Shown: positions 8,850 to 17,876 of the stretch, piece by piece
How positions within the stretch are numbered: the first letter of the stretch is position 1
Layout of the letters: the number at the start of each line of letters is the position of its first letter
NCBI GenBank assembly: GCA_963845735.1
Contig: CAWJTR010000001.1
Span: 248,001-312,000 of the forward strand
Reading direction: 5' to 3'
Source: AP-15 sp963845735
Lineage (GTDB): Bacteria; Pseudomonadota; Alphaproteobacteria; ATCC43930; CGMCC-115725
DNA length: 64,000 nucleotides
Notes under the pieces: generated by a model
Seen by the model: only the letters and a program-made list of their open reading frames with translations
What the model was told of the DNA's origin: nothing
Database searches by the model: none
Program-made: the position numbers and the translations under genes

Positions 8850-9666
8850 TCAGTAGCGCGGCAGCTGTTGCATCAGGCGCCCGCCGATTCGCACCGGCTC
8901 GACCCGGCGGGCGAGCCCGCTATCGTCGTCGGTCTCGAGCAATATGCCGCACAAGGTGCCCTCGCCCTCGGCGACCTGCGGTCGCTCGCCCGGCATCTTG
9001 GTGACAAAGCGGCGCACCACCGGGCCTTTTTGCAGCCCGATCACCGAATCATAGTCACCGCACATCCCGGCATCGGTCTGATAGGCGGTGCCGCCCGGCA
9101 GGATCTGAGCGTCGGCCGTCGGGACGTGGCAATGCGTGCCGAACACGGCCGAGACGCGGCCGTCGGCAAAATGGCCGAGCGCCATCTTCTCGCTCGACGC
9201 CTCGGCATGAAAATCGACGAGGATCGCCGCCACGCCGCCACCGAGCGGATGATCGGCGAGGATCGCATCGAGCCGGGCAAAGGGGTCGTCGAGCGCGTCC
9301 ATGAACAGCCGGCCCATCAGGTTGATCACCAGCGCGTTGCGACCGCCGCCCACCGGGTGCAGCCGCCAGCCGGCGCCGGGCGTTCCGGGAGGAAAATTCG
9401 CCGGACGCAGCACGCACGGGTCGCGGTCGATATAAGGGATCAGCTCGCGCTGGTCCCAGACGTGATTGCCGGTCGTCAGAATGTCGACGCCGCACTCGTA
9501 GAATTCGCCGCTGATGCCGCTCGGTCAGGCCGAAACCGCCGGCCGCGTTCTCGGCATTGACGACGACGAGATCGAGGGCGAGTTCGCGCCGCAGCGCCGG
9601 CACATGCAGTTTGACCGCATCGCGGCCCGGACGCCCCATCACGTCGCCGCAAAACAGGATTTTCAC
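8850..9666 (-). CDS. TIGR00282-type metallophosphoesterase (YmdB-like), one frameshift
   Basis: YmdB-type enzymes hydrolyse 2',3'-cyclic nucleotides. The N-terminus has GDVMGRPGRDAV and NAENAAGGFGLTER. The frame breaks near 9518 (one extra base). After correction it continues with the metal motif GNHVWDQ, then RPANFPPGT, VDFHAEASSEK and FGTHCHVPTADAQI in the second frame. The whole protein would be about 271 residues, normal for the family. In related genomes ygfA (5-formyltetrahydrofolate cyclo-ligase) lies between this gene and the 6S RNA; here it is absent. Confidence 0.85.
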
Positions 9667-9697
9667 GATGATCGCACCGCGCGCTCGGCCCCTGGAT

Positions 9698-9866
9698 CAG
9701 AGCTGCGGGAGTGGAGCCGCCTCGGCCGTTGGCGCGCAATCCCACCGTGGCCCGCCGTAGCAGGTGGGCGCCACGTGTCGAAGCCACGACTCCGACAGAG
9801 ATAGCTCCCAAGAGGTAGGTATCGGCCCCGGGGTAACATGCGGCCTGACGCACCGCGCAGCCCCAC
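9698..9866 (-). ncRNA. ssrS: 6S RNA (SsrS), probable
   Basis: The 200-base gap after zapA is where many proteobacteria keep 6S RNA, which binds the sigma-70 RNA polymerase holoenzyme. On the minus strand the sequence begins with GGGGCTGCGCGGTG (9851-9864) and ends with CACTCCCGCAGCTC (9700-9713). These pair as a closing stem of about ten base pairs including wobbles. Inside are GGGGCCGATACCTACCTC, like the E. coli GAGCCGATA strand, and opposed GC-rich arms (GTGGCTTCGACACGTGG, ACCTGCTACGG) that could frame the central bubble. Length (about 168 nt) and position fit. The exact ends are estimates, and a covariance-model search was not possible here. Confidence 0.75.
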
Positions 9867-9881
9867 CCCGCAGCGGCAAAG

Positions 9882-10220
9882 CTAGGGGCTCTCCAGCCGC
9901 GCCGCAATAGCCTCGATCCGCTGGGCGATGCCGTGGACACTGCTCGCCGCCGCGTCGGCGTCGTCGGCAGCTTCGGTTTCGGCGGAGCGCACGCGGCTCT
10001 GCTCCTGCTGCAACGCCTCGTTGGCGTCGGACAATTCGTCGGCAATGACGAGGGCCGCGAGCAGCAGCAACCGGCCTTCCCCGACCTGGCCGATGCTTTT
10101 TGCGAACTCACCGACCCGCGCGTCGACATATTGGGCGAGCCGCCGAATGCGCGGCTCCTGCCCGTCGTCGCAGGTGATCTTGTAAGGGCGGCCGTTGACC
10201 GTAACCGCGACTTCGCTCAT
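9882..10220 (-). CDS. zapA: Cell division protein ZapA
   Basis: This 112-residue protein has the ZapA N-terminal fold (EVAVTVNGRPYKITCDDGQE, then RRLAQYVDARVGEFAKSIGQV) followed by a dimerising coiled coil (LLLAALVIADELSDANEALQQEQ). ZapA bundles FtsZ filaments at the division ring. The start ATG at 10220 is one base after the stop of the small coiled-coil gene upstream. The frame stays open further upstream, but that region is the neighbouring gene. Confidence 0.93.
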   Translation of the reverse strand: MSEVAVTVNGRPYKITCDDGQEPRIRRLAQYVDARVGEFAKSIGQVGEGRLLLLAALVIADELSDANEALQQEQSRVRSAETEAADDADAAASSVHGIAQRIEAIAARLESP

Positions 10221-10221
10221 C

Positions 10222-10428
10222 TCACCCCTCCCCCCCAAGCGCCCGGCCGATCCGGGCGAGAGCGCCATCGACCCGGGCACCGATCTCGCCGGCGGCGGCG
10301 CGCAGCTGTGCAACCTCGGCCTCGGGCGCGCGCGGCAGCGCTCGATCCGCCGCGCCGCCGACGCGCGCGGCTTCGAGGCGGGCAACGGCCCGTTCGAGCC
10401 GCTCGAGCGCCTCGTCGAGGCGACTCAT
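10222..10428 (-). CDS. Small coiled-coil protein, DUF4164-like
   Basis: This protein is 68 residues and almost entirely helical, with Leu/Ala heptads and charged flanks (RLDEALERLERAVARLEA). It has no signal or membrane segment. In alphaproteobacteria a short DUF4164 coiled-coil gene commonly precedes zapA; the size, position and composition match. The function is unknown, and a division role is only suggested by the neighbour. The start is ATG at 10428, and its stop is one base before the zapA start. Confidence 0.7.
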   Translation of the reverse strand: MSRLDEALERLERAVARLEAARVGGAADRALPRAPEAEVAQLRAAAGEIGARVDGALARIGRALGGEG

Positions 10429-10436
10429 CCTGCCCC

Positions 10437-11398
10437 TCAGCGCACCCGTTCGTATTTCTGCAATGAGCGGATGTAATCGGGACGCGGCTTGTCCGGAAAG
10501 AATTGCGGCCACTGCGTCCACGACACCTCGCCGACATAGAGATCGCCGCGGCTGTCGACGGTGAGCCCGTGCGGCCCGAGAAACGCGGTCGGCGCGGTTC
10601 CGGCATGCATGTCGCCGAAGCGCGACAACAGCTTGCCCTGGTTGTCGACGATGCTGACCCGCGGACCGAGGTTCGGGCTGTTGCGGTTGACTGGCTGCAC
10701 CGGCCCGAGCTCGCCGATGTAGCAGACCGGGTGGCGGGCATAATCCATGTAGAGACCGCACGGCCGGTGCAGATTGTTCCACTGGGTTTCGTACTTGCCG
10801 TTGCCGTCGAACACCTGGACGCGATGGTTCTCGCGATCGGCGACATAAACCCAGCCGTCTGCAGTCAGTGCAGATGTTGTGCACGATGTTGAACTCGCCG
10901 GGGTTGGTGCCGGGGTCGCCCCACGACATCAGCAATTTGCCGTCGGGCGAATATTTGTGGACTTTCGCGTTGCCGTAGCCGTCGGAGACGTAGATCTCGC
11001 CCTTTGGCGACAGCGCGGTGTGGGTGCAGCGGTGGAACGGCTCGCCGCTCATATAGGGCGCGGGCTTGCCGGGGACGCCGATCTCGAGCAGCACCTTGCC
11101 GTCGAGCGAGCATTTACGGACGAAATGGCCGCCATCGTCGGTCAGATAGATCGAATCATCCGGGCCCCATATGGACGCCGTGGGCGCGCGGGAATTGGCC
11201 TTCGCCCCAGGAGCGCAGGAATTTGCCGTCGCGGTCGAACACCATGACCGGATGGTCGCCCCGGTTGAAGACATAGACGTTGTCCTTGGCGTCGACGCCA
11301 ACCGCACCGACTTCCTTGAACGACCATTTGTCAGGCAGTTTCGCCCAGTCCTCGATAATCCGATATTTGTAGTCGCCGTCGCCAACGATAATCGCCAT
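10437..11398 (-). CDS. NHL-repeat beta-propeller protein, second tandem copy, two frameshifts
   Basis: This is a near twin of the gene just upstream; by eye, about 84% of the first 96 residues match. It carries the same propeller blades (GAVGVDAKDNVYVFNRGDHP, GPDDSIYLTDDGG, LSPKGEIYVSDGYGNAKVH, LTVDSRGDLYVGEVSWTQW). The frame breaks near 11163 and near 10868; comparison with the sister gene shows one extra base at each place. Relatives are often annotated as peptidyl-alpha-hydroxyglycine alpha-amidating-lyase-like. No signal peptide is seen. The substrate is unknown. It starts 10 bases after its sister and ends 8 bases before the DUF4164-like gene. Confidence 0.8.
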
Positions 11399-11408
11399 GC
11401 CATTCTCC

Positions 11409-12359
11409 TCAGTGCACGCGTTCGTATTTCTGCAAGGCCCGTAACCCTGGCGGATGCGGCTCGCCCGGGAACAGCCCCGGCCACAAGGTCCAGCACACCT
11501 CGCCGACATAGAGATCGCCGCGCGAGTCGACCGCGAGGCCGTGCGGCCCGATAAACGAGGTCGGCGCCGTCCCGGCAAACGGGTCGCCGATCCGCGACAA
11601 CAGCTTGCCCTGATTGTCGACGATGCTGACCCGCGGCCCGAGATTGGCGTTGAGGCGGTTGACCGAAAGCTCGCCGATGTAGCAGACCGGGTGATGCGTG
11701 TACGGCATGTAGAGGCCGCACGGGCGGTGCAGATTGTTCCACTGCGTCTCGTATTTGCCGTTGCCGTCGAACACCTGGACCCGGTGGTTCTCGCGGTCGG
11801 CGACATAGACCCAGCCATCGGCGTCGGCGCAGATATTGTGGACGAGGTTGAACTGGCCGGCATCGCTGCCGGGCTCGCCCCACGACATCAAAAGCTTGCC
11901 GTCCGGCGAATATTTGTGGACGCGGGCGTTGCCGTAGCCGTCCGAGACATAGATCTCGCCCTTTGGCGACAGTGCTGTATGGGTGCAGCGGTTGAACGGC
12001 TCGCCGCTCAGATAGGGCGCCGGCGTGCCGGGCACACCCAGCTCCAGCAACACCTTGCCGTCTTCGAGCCGACATTTCCGCACGAAATGGCCGCCATCGT
12101 CGGTCAGATAGATCGAATCGTCGGGACCCATATGGACGCCATGGGCGCGCGGGTACTGCCCCTCGCCCCACGAGCGCAGGAAATTGCCCTGGCGGTCGAA
12201 CACCATGATCGGATGCTCGCCGCGCCCAAAGGCGTAAACGTTGTCGTTCTTGTCGACCCCGACCGCGGCGACCTCCTTGAACGACCAGCCGTCGGGAAGC
12301 TTGGCCCAGTTTTCCTTGATCTCGTATTTGTAATCACCCTGGCCAACGATAATCGCCAT
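11409..12359 (-). CDS. NHL-repeat beta-propeller protein, first tandem copy
   Basis: This 316-residue protein is made of about six NHL blades, each with a D-x-x-G-N/D-h-Y-V core (VGVDKNDNVYAFGRG, DADGWVYVADRENHRVQVFD, AVDSRGDLYVGEVCWTLW). It is similar to the lyase half of peptidylglycine amidating enzymes, but the family is broad and the reaction is unproven. No signal peptide or membrane segment is visible. The ATG at 12359 was chosen because both copies begin MAIIVGxGDYKY and the upstream 24 codons have no counterpart in the other copy. It heads a tight run of NHL-NHL-DUF4164-zapA. Confidence 0.85.
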   Translation of the reverse strand: MAIIVGQGDYKYEIKENWAKLPDGWSFKEVAAVGVDKNDNVYAFGRGEHPIMVFDRQGNFLRSWGEGQYPRAHGVHMGPDDSIYLTDDGGHFVRKCRLEDGKVLLELGVPGTPAPYLSGEPFNRCTHTALSPKGEIYVSDGYGNARVHKYSPDGKLLMSWGEPGSDAGQFNLVHNICADADGWVYVADRENHRVQVFDGNGKYETQWNNLHRPCGLYMPYTHHPVCYIGELSVNRLNANLGPRVSIVDNQGKLLSRIGDPFAGTAPTSFIGPHGLAVDSRGDLYVGEVCWTLWPGLFPGEPHPPGLRALQKYERVH

Positions 12360-12592
12360 TGCTCGCGTCCCCTCTCGTGCGGTCGATGCGGCCGCGGAAA
12401 ACCCGGCTTTGCCGAGGTTAGCGAAGCGCACGCGCGTGAAACAATCCTCACGACCGGGCCCGGATCGCGCTTGCCCTCGCCTCGGCCCCGGGCGAAGCGC
12501 TTTACCCGCATTTCGGCATTACCGTCGAGAGGGTTGCACAGGCCGCCCGCTCGCTCCTATAGATTGGCGAAAGCCTTCGGGAGGAGCGGGCC

Positions 12593-13609
12593 ATGACGGT
12601 ACGGGTAGCGATCAACGGTTTTGGCCGCATCGGCCGGCTGGTCATGCGCGCGGCTCTGGAGCACCCGGAAGAGCAGCTGGAGGTCGTCGGCATCAACGAT
12701 CTCGGTCCGGTCGCGACCAATGCTCATCTCCTCAATATGACAGCGTTCATGGCCGCTTTGCCGGCAAAATCACCAGCGGTGACAACTGGATGGATGCCGG
12801 CCAGCGGCAAGATCCGCGTCACCGCCGAGCGCGATCCGGCAAAGCTCCCGTGGCGCGAGCTCGGCGTCGATGTGGCGCTCGAATGCACCGGCATCTTTAC
12901 CAAGCGCGAGGCGGCGGCAAAGCACCTCGAGGCCGGCGCGAAGAAGCGTCATCGTCTCTGCCCCGGCCGATGGCGCCGACTTCACGGTCGTCATGGGCGT
13001 CAATCACGAAGGGCTGAAGCCCGAGCACACCGTCATCTCGAACGCGCTCGTGCACGACCAATTGCCTCGCACCCGTCGCCTATGTGCTGCATCAAGGGAC
13101 TCGGCATCGAACGCGGCTATATGACGACGATCCACGCCTATACCGGCGACCAGAGCCTGCCAGGACACGTTGCATTCCGACCTGCGGCGGGCGCGCGCCG
13201 CCGATTTGTCGATGATCCCGACCTCGACCGGGGCCGCGCAGGCGATCGGGCTGGTGTTGCCGGCGCTGAAGGGCAAGCTCGACGGTACGGCGATCCGGGT
13301 GCCGACCGCCAACGTGTCGCTGATCGACTTGACCTTCGATGCGGCGCGCGACACCATGCGCCGACGAGATCAACGCGCTGATGGAAGACGCGGCGAAGTC
13401 GAACCGCTTGAAGGGCATTCTCGGCATCAACAACGCACCGACCGTGTCATGTCGATTTCAACCACGACCCGCACAGCTCGATCTTCGACGTGACCCAGAC
13501 CCAGGTGCTCGATAAGCGTTTTGTTCGCGTGCTCGCCTGGTACGACAACGAATGGGGCTTTTCGAACCGCATGGTCGAAGTCGCCGCGTATATCGGGCAG
13601 ATGGCCTAA
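12593..13609 (+). pseudogene. gap: Glyceraldehyde-3-phosphate dehydrogenase with about eight frameshifts
   Basis: The full span (1017 bases) fits a 330-residue GAPDH, the glycolytic/gluconeogenic NAD(P)-dependent enzyme. The pieces read NGFGRIGRLV, VVGINDLGP, YDSVHGRFAGKITSGDNW, VIVSAPADGADFTVVMGVNH, the active-site Cys stretch SCTTNC, GYMTTIHAYTGDQ, HSDLRRARAADLSMIPTSTG, and DNEWGFSNRMVEVAAY. They lie in alternating frames. Breaks are near 12737, 12803, 12947, 13046, 13098, 13161, 13352 and 13452, each one base, mostly extra. Residues look well conserved once the frames are joined, which argues for sequence error rather than an old pseudogene. No tkt or pgk lies beside it, unlike many alphaproteobacteria. 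Confidence 0.85.
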
Positions 13610-13647
13610 TAGGCGGCTCCGGATAAACACAGAACGGGCGGCTTTCT

Positions 13648-13673
13648 CCCTCGCCCCGCCTCCGGGGAGAGGG
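13648..13673. repeat. REP-like hairpin between convergent genes
   Basis: The arms CCCTCGCCCCG and CGGGGAGAGGG form an 11-bp stem with one mismatch and a short loop. It lies between the stop codons of the convergent GAPDH and MFS genes. It may act as a bidirectional terminator or be a dispersed REP-like element; the sequence style resembles the palindrome at 7894-7910. Confidence 0.45.
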
Positions 13674-13685
13674 CCGGAACCGGTT

Positions 13686-14896
13686 CTAACCCTGCGCCGG
13701 CGCCCGCCGCACGGCGCAGGCGGCAACGGCCGAGCCCAATGCGATCGTGACAAACGCCGCGCGCCAACCGGCAACGCTCCCGGCCCCGCCGAACCAGTCG
13801 AGCGCCAAGCCGACGGCCACCGGGCCGAGAAAACCGGTGCCATAGCCGGCGAGCGCGTAGATGGCGAGCGCCGCTCCGCGCCGGGCCGGATCGGCCGCCG
13901 ACACGACCCCGCCGGCGAGCGCCCCGACATCGGCAAAGCTGGTGAATCTGAACCAGGATCAGCAGCGCCATTACGATCCCGCTCGGGCCGCCCGCAGTCG
14001 CCGCCAGCGCCAGACAGACGACAACCGAGAAAATGCAGGCCGCGATGATCGTGCGCTGCCGACCGTGGCGCATCGCGAGCTCAGCCACTGCGATGCTGAC
14101 CGGCAAGCCTGCCAGCGAAGCCAGACCGGCGACAACGCCGAGTGGCGGCAGCCTCAGCCCGTTGCCCGGCAGGCTCAACGCCCAGGCGAGATAGGCGACA
14201 AACCAGACGCGCACGGCAAACACTTCCCAGGTGTTGCCGGCGAACCCCGCCACATACGCCATCACTGCCCGATTGCGCAGCACCGGCCGGAATTCGAGCA
14301 GGCGCGCTGCAGCCGCGAGCGCCGGGCGCGCTGGGGCGGCAGGCAGCAGAGCGAGGGCGCCGATCGCCAGCAGCTGCCCGATCCCGCCGGCGATAAATGT
14401 CGCCCGCCAGCCGAAGACGGCGTCGACCACACCGGCGATCAGCAGCGACGCGGCGCTGCCGACGGCGTAGCACGATGTGTAGAGCGCGGCGGCGCGGGCC
14501 TGGCGCCCCGGCGCCACCCGGTCGACCAGGAGCTTGAGGCCCGGCATATGGACGCCGGCAAAGGCGATCCCGCCGAGGAACCGCAGCACCATCGCCGCGG
14601 CAAAACCATGCGCCCAGGCGGCAAAGGCAAAGCTGGCGGCAGCGCCGAGCCCGGCGCTCACCAGATAAAGCCGCCGACCCTCGAACTGGTCGCTCGCACT
14701 CCCCAGCAGCGGCGTCCAGGGTCGTGGCATAGGTCACCAGCGGGGCGAGGTTCGCCACCAGCCCGAACACCAGGATGGCGGTGCTCCTGCCCGCGAAACT
14801 GCCCGGCCCGTGCCGCAGCGTATCGGCGACTGCGATCGCCGCCGGGCTGGGCGGGGCGAGCCGTGAAATGCCGCGATCTCGGCGCGGATCGACCAT
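13686..14896 (-). CDS. MFS transporter, two frameshifts
   Basis: The gene encodes about 400 residues of hydrophobic helices typical of the major facilitator superfamily. It includes SASDQFEGRRLYLVSAG after helix 2, GVHMPGLKLLVDRVAPGRQA between helices 4 and 5 and a central loop. The N-terminal part (ILVFGLVANLAPLVTYATT) is in one frame up to about 14715, the middle in a second, and the C-terminal part (AIYALAGYGTGFLGPVAVGL...) in a third from about 13945. It resembles CynX-type or general drug/sugar MFS proteins; the substrate cannot be told. The start could be 14914 or 14896. Confidence 0.75.
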
Positions 14897-15077
14897 GCCC
14901 CAACTCGCCTCCATTGCTGCCCTTGCCGGTCCTGATTTCTGCTATCCTCGGCCGACCGCCCGGCGCCCCGCCGCAGGCATGCTAGCGGGAAAGCCGTGCC
15001 GACCCATGCGACAATGCTTCGGCATGAGCCGAACTGATCGAATCAGAAGGCTGGATCGGGCGCGCCGCGCTCGCCCG

Positions 15078-15513
15078 ATGACAAGAGCCGGTAATCATCG
15101 TCCATTCGCTCGATCAGGCGGTGGCGGCGCTAAAGGCGGCGGCGCGGGCCGGCCGCCCGGTCATCCTAGTGAGCGCGCCCGAGGCCGGCATCTATGCCGG
15201 GCCGGGCTGGTTCCGGGCGTTGGTCGAGGCGGCGCGCGAGGCCGTACCTGATGCCCGCTTCTCGGCCATCCTCGATTGCGGCGACCAGGCCGGCGCCGCA
15301 CTGGCGGCGATCCGCGCGCAAATCGAGCGCGTGATCTTCACCGGCCGGGCAGATGTCGCGAGCCGCCTCGCCGACATCGCCCGACAACACGGCGTGCGGC
15401 TCGAAACCACCCGCCCGGCCGCGGTGCTCGACCTCGGCGCCGATTTCTTCGCCTCGGCGGAGAGCGTCGAGCAGCGTTGCGCCGATATTCTCGTCGACCA
15501 GGCGCGAAATTGA
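15078..15513 (+). CDS. Conserved-looking hypothetical protein, possible frameshift at the start
   Basis: The main frame runs from a GTG at 15121 for 130 residues. Just upstream, codons for PVIIVHSLDQAV continue the same frame and look genuine. They join the ATG at 15078 only if one extra A near 15084 is removed, so the start probably lies at 15078. The protein looks like a small alpha/beta (Rossmann-like) domain with strands PVILVSA, RFSAILDCG and RVIFTGR. I recognise no family. It precedes the PEP-mutase-like gene by 13 bases and is likely co-transcribed with it. Confidence 0.6.
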
Positions 15514-15526
15514 GGGGGCGACCGTC

Positions 15527-16459
15527 ATGAGCGCAGAGCCACATGCTAAATCGGCTCGCTTGCAGGAACTGATCCATCGCCGCGACAAGGTTTTGGCGGT
15601 CCTCCACCCGCCGACTGCGGCGCATGCCCGGATCATGGAGAAGGCCGGTTGCGAGGCGTTGTTTGTCGGCACCGGCGGGGTCGTCGGCGCCTATACCGGT
15701 CTAGCGGATGTCGGCACCGCGACGATGACCGAATGCGTGACGATCGCCGGCTGGATCGCCGAGAGCGTGTCCATCCCGGTGATCATGGACGGCGACACCG
15801 GTCACGGCGGCATCATGGCAGTGCGCCGGATGATCCGCGAATGCATCCGCGCCGGCGTTGCCGGAATCCGCATCGACGACCAGCCGATCGAAGGCAAGCG
15901 CAAGACGCAGAGCGCCGGCGTCGAGGTCGTGCCGCTCGACCAGGCGATCGCGCGCTACCGTGCAGCGGTCGACATGAAGAACGAGCTCGACCCGAAATTC
16001 GTGGTGATGGCGCAGTGCTACGCCCGCGACGCCACCGGCGGCACGTTGCAAGACACGATTGCGCGGTTGCGGGCTTACCGCGAGGAAGCCGGCGTCGACT
16101 GGGTGCAGTTCGAATCACCCCATTCCACCGACGAAATCAGAGCGGCGCGCGCTGCGGTAACGGGGCCGTTTTCGTTCATGAAGGGCAAGCTCGGCCGCTA
16201 TCTCGATCTCGACGAGCATCTGGCGCTCGGCGTCACCATCGCCTGGTATCCCGGGTTCACCCATAACGTCACCTGGGCGGCGTTGTGGGACTTCATGACC
16301 GCGTTCCAGTCGGGTGGCGTGAAGGCCTGGGATGCCTTTGTCGAGAGCCGCCGTGACAAGCCCTATCCCACTCCCGAGATGCCGGAGGATGGCGAAAGCG
16401 GAGCAAAGCAGCAGGTGCTCGAGCAACGCTATTTTTCGTCGGGCGATCGCCGACGATAG
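15527..16459 (+). CDS. Isocitrate lyase/PEP mutase family enzyme
   Basis: This 310-residue TIM-barrel protein shows family landmarks: TAAHARIMEKAG, GTGGVVGAY, the metal-binding motif VIMDGDTGHGG, GIRIDDQPIEGKRK, a Cys loop VVMAQCYARDATGG, and FESPHS. Members cleave or rearrange C-C or C-P bonds of oxaloacetate-like substrates (oxaloacetate decarboxylase, methylisocitrate lyase, PEP mutase). The exact reaction cannot be deduced; the Cys loop differs from the KKCGH of isocitrate lyases. The ATG at 15527 follows AGGGGG by eight bases. It probably forms an operon with the gene before it and perhaps the amidohydrolase after it. Confidence 0.85.
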   Translation: MSAEPHAKSARLQELIHRRDKVLAVLHPPTAAHARIMEKAGCEALFVGTGGVVGAYTGLADVGTATMTECVTIAGWIAESVSIPVIMDGDTGHGGIMAVRRMIRECIRAGVAGIRIDDQPIEGKRKTQSAGVEVVPLDQAIARYRAAVDMKNELDPKFVVMAQCYARDATGGTLQDTIARLRAYREEAGVDWVQFESPHSTDEIRAARAAVTGPFSFMKGKLGRYLDLDEHLALGVTIAWYPGFTHNVTWAALWDFMTAFQSGGVKAWDAFVESRRDKPYPTPEMPEDGESGAKQQVLEQRYFSSGDRRR

Positions 16460-16490
16460 ATGTCAAGGTCCATTCGAAGCGAGGTGAGCC

Positions 16491-17639
16491 ATGGCGCGCG
16501 ACGGTTTCAGGATCTTCAACTCCGACACCCATGTCGGCCCGGACGCGCGCATTCTTGCCGGCTATCTGAGCCAAGCCGAAAAGGACCGGCTGCGAGACTG
16601 GGACGCGTACAAGTCCCAGGGCCGCTCCGGCCAGGTGACCTACACCAAGGGCCAGCGTCGCTATCGCCGCCGGCTAGGGATGGCCGAACCCGACCAAGCG
16701 CCGAGCGGATACATGGCCGGCTTCACCGGCGTGAAGCGGTCGCGCGAACCCTCGCCGCTGGTCGATGCCGACCCCGGAGAGCGCATCAAGGACATGGATC
16801 ATGAGGGCGTCGATGTAAACCTGACCTTGCCCTCGGGCTGGTTCGGCACCTGGACGGCCGGCGACGATGTGATCCTCGAAATGGCGATGTACCGCGCCTA
16901 TCACCGCTGGATGGCAGACTATTGCGGCGCCTACCCGAACCGGCTCGGCGGGGTGATCCTGGCCGCGGCGCGCGATATCGAGGGAGCGCTCGGCGAGATC
17001 CGCCGCTGGGGTCAAGCCGCTTGGGCCTGGGGGATAATGGTCTACGCCCCGGTTGGCATGCCGCTCGACCACCCGGCGCTGGAGCCGCTCTACGCCAAAG
17101 CCGCCGAACTCGACCTTGCCGTCGTGCTTCACACCTTCACGGTGATGCCGCCTTATGCGCCGGGCGGACAGGATACCTGGGACAATCTGTGGCTGCAGCG
17201 CTCGGCCGCCCACCCCTGGTGCGGCATGCGCAATATGGCGGCGATGATCGGCAGCGGGGTGATGGACCGCTACCCGACCTTGCGGGTGGGCACATTGGAG
17301 GCCGGGCACGGCTGGCTGCCGTTCTGGATGGCGCGGCTCGACGAGCACGCCGAGACGATCAAAGCGGCACTCCCCCAACTCGATCACAAGCCGAGCGAAT
17401 ACGTCACCGGCGGGCGCTATTTCCAGAGCATCGAGATCCCGGAGGGCGCCAGGCTGACCAACGCCGTCATCGATCTGGTCGGCGATCACGTGCTGATGTA
17501 CGCGTCGGACTATCCCCACGGCGAAAGCCACTTTCCCGAGTCGGTCTCGCTGGTGGCGGACTGGGCGATGGACACGGAGCGAAAGCGGAAGCTGCTGTGG
17601 GACAATGCCACCCGCTTCTACGCACGCGCTTCAGTCTGA
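16491..17639 (+). CDS. Amidohydrolase 2 family metal-dependent hydrolase
   Basis: The protein is 382 residues and begins with the metal-site strand NSDTHVGP. It continues with LAVVLHTFTVMPPY, RVGTLEAGHGWLPFWMARLDEH and the C-terminal Asp strand MYASDYPHGESHFPES. This is the ACMSD/amidohydrolase-2 barrel layout, used for decarboxylation or hydrolysis of aromatic and ring-cleavage products. The substrate is unknown. The ATG at 16491 is preceded by GAGGTGAG. It lies 31 bases after the PEP-mutase-like gene, so a shared catabolic role is plausible but unproven. It is the last GC-rich gene before the AT-richer island. Confidence 0.85.
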   Translation: MARDGFRIFNSDTHVGPDARILAGYLSQAEKDRLRDWDAYKSQGRSGQVTYTKGQRRYRRRLGMAEPDQAPSGYMAGFTGVKRSREPSPLVDADPGERIKDMDHEGVDVNLTLPSGWFGTWTAGDDVILEMAMYRAYHRWMADYCGAYPNRLGGVILAAARDIEGALGEIRRWGQAAWAWGIMVYAPVGMPLDHPALEPLYAKAAELDLAVVLHTFTVMPPYAPGGQDTWDNLWLQRSAAHPWCGMRNMAAMIGSGVMDRYPTLRVGTLEAGHGWLPFWMARLDEHAETIKAALPQLDHKPSEYVTGGRYFQSIEIPEGARLTNAVIDLVGDHVLMYASDYPHGESHFPESVSLVADWAMDTERKRKLLWDNATRFYARASV

Positions 17640-17876
17640 CCCCGACTATCCATCAGATTTATCAGGAACCGCCGATCCAATTATCGGGAACGTCGCGGTC
17701 GGCTTTCCTCGGCTCTACGCCGCCGACGGGAAGGCCCTGAGCCCCAGCCGACGAGGGACAGCGCCCCAAACCGCCGCTTCTCCGACACGCCCGGGAAATC
17801 CCCGGCGATAATTGCCAGTCACATTTTACGATGACGGGAAAACGGGGACGCGTCGGCTGTCCTTTTTGTTCGGCTC

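Noticed and set aside
17640..17876. tRNA or attachment site at the island edge
   Set aside because: No cloverleaf or tRNA 3' end and no clear direct repeat was found by eye on either side of the AT-richer region.
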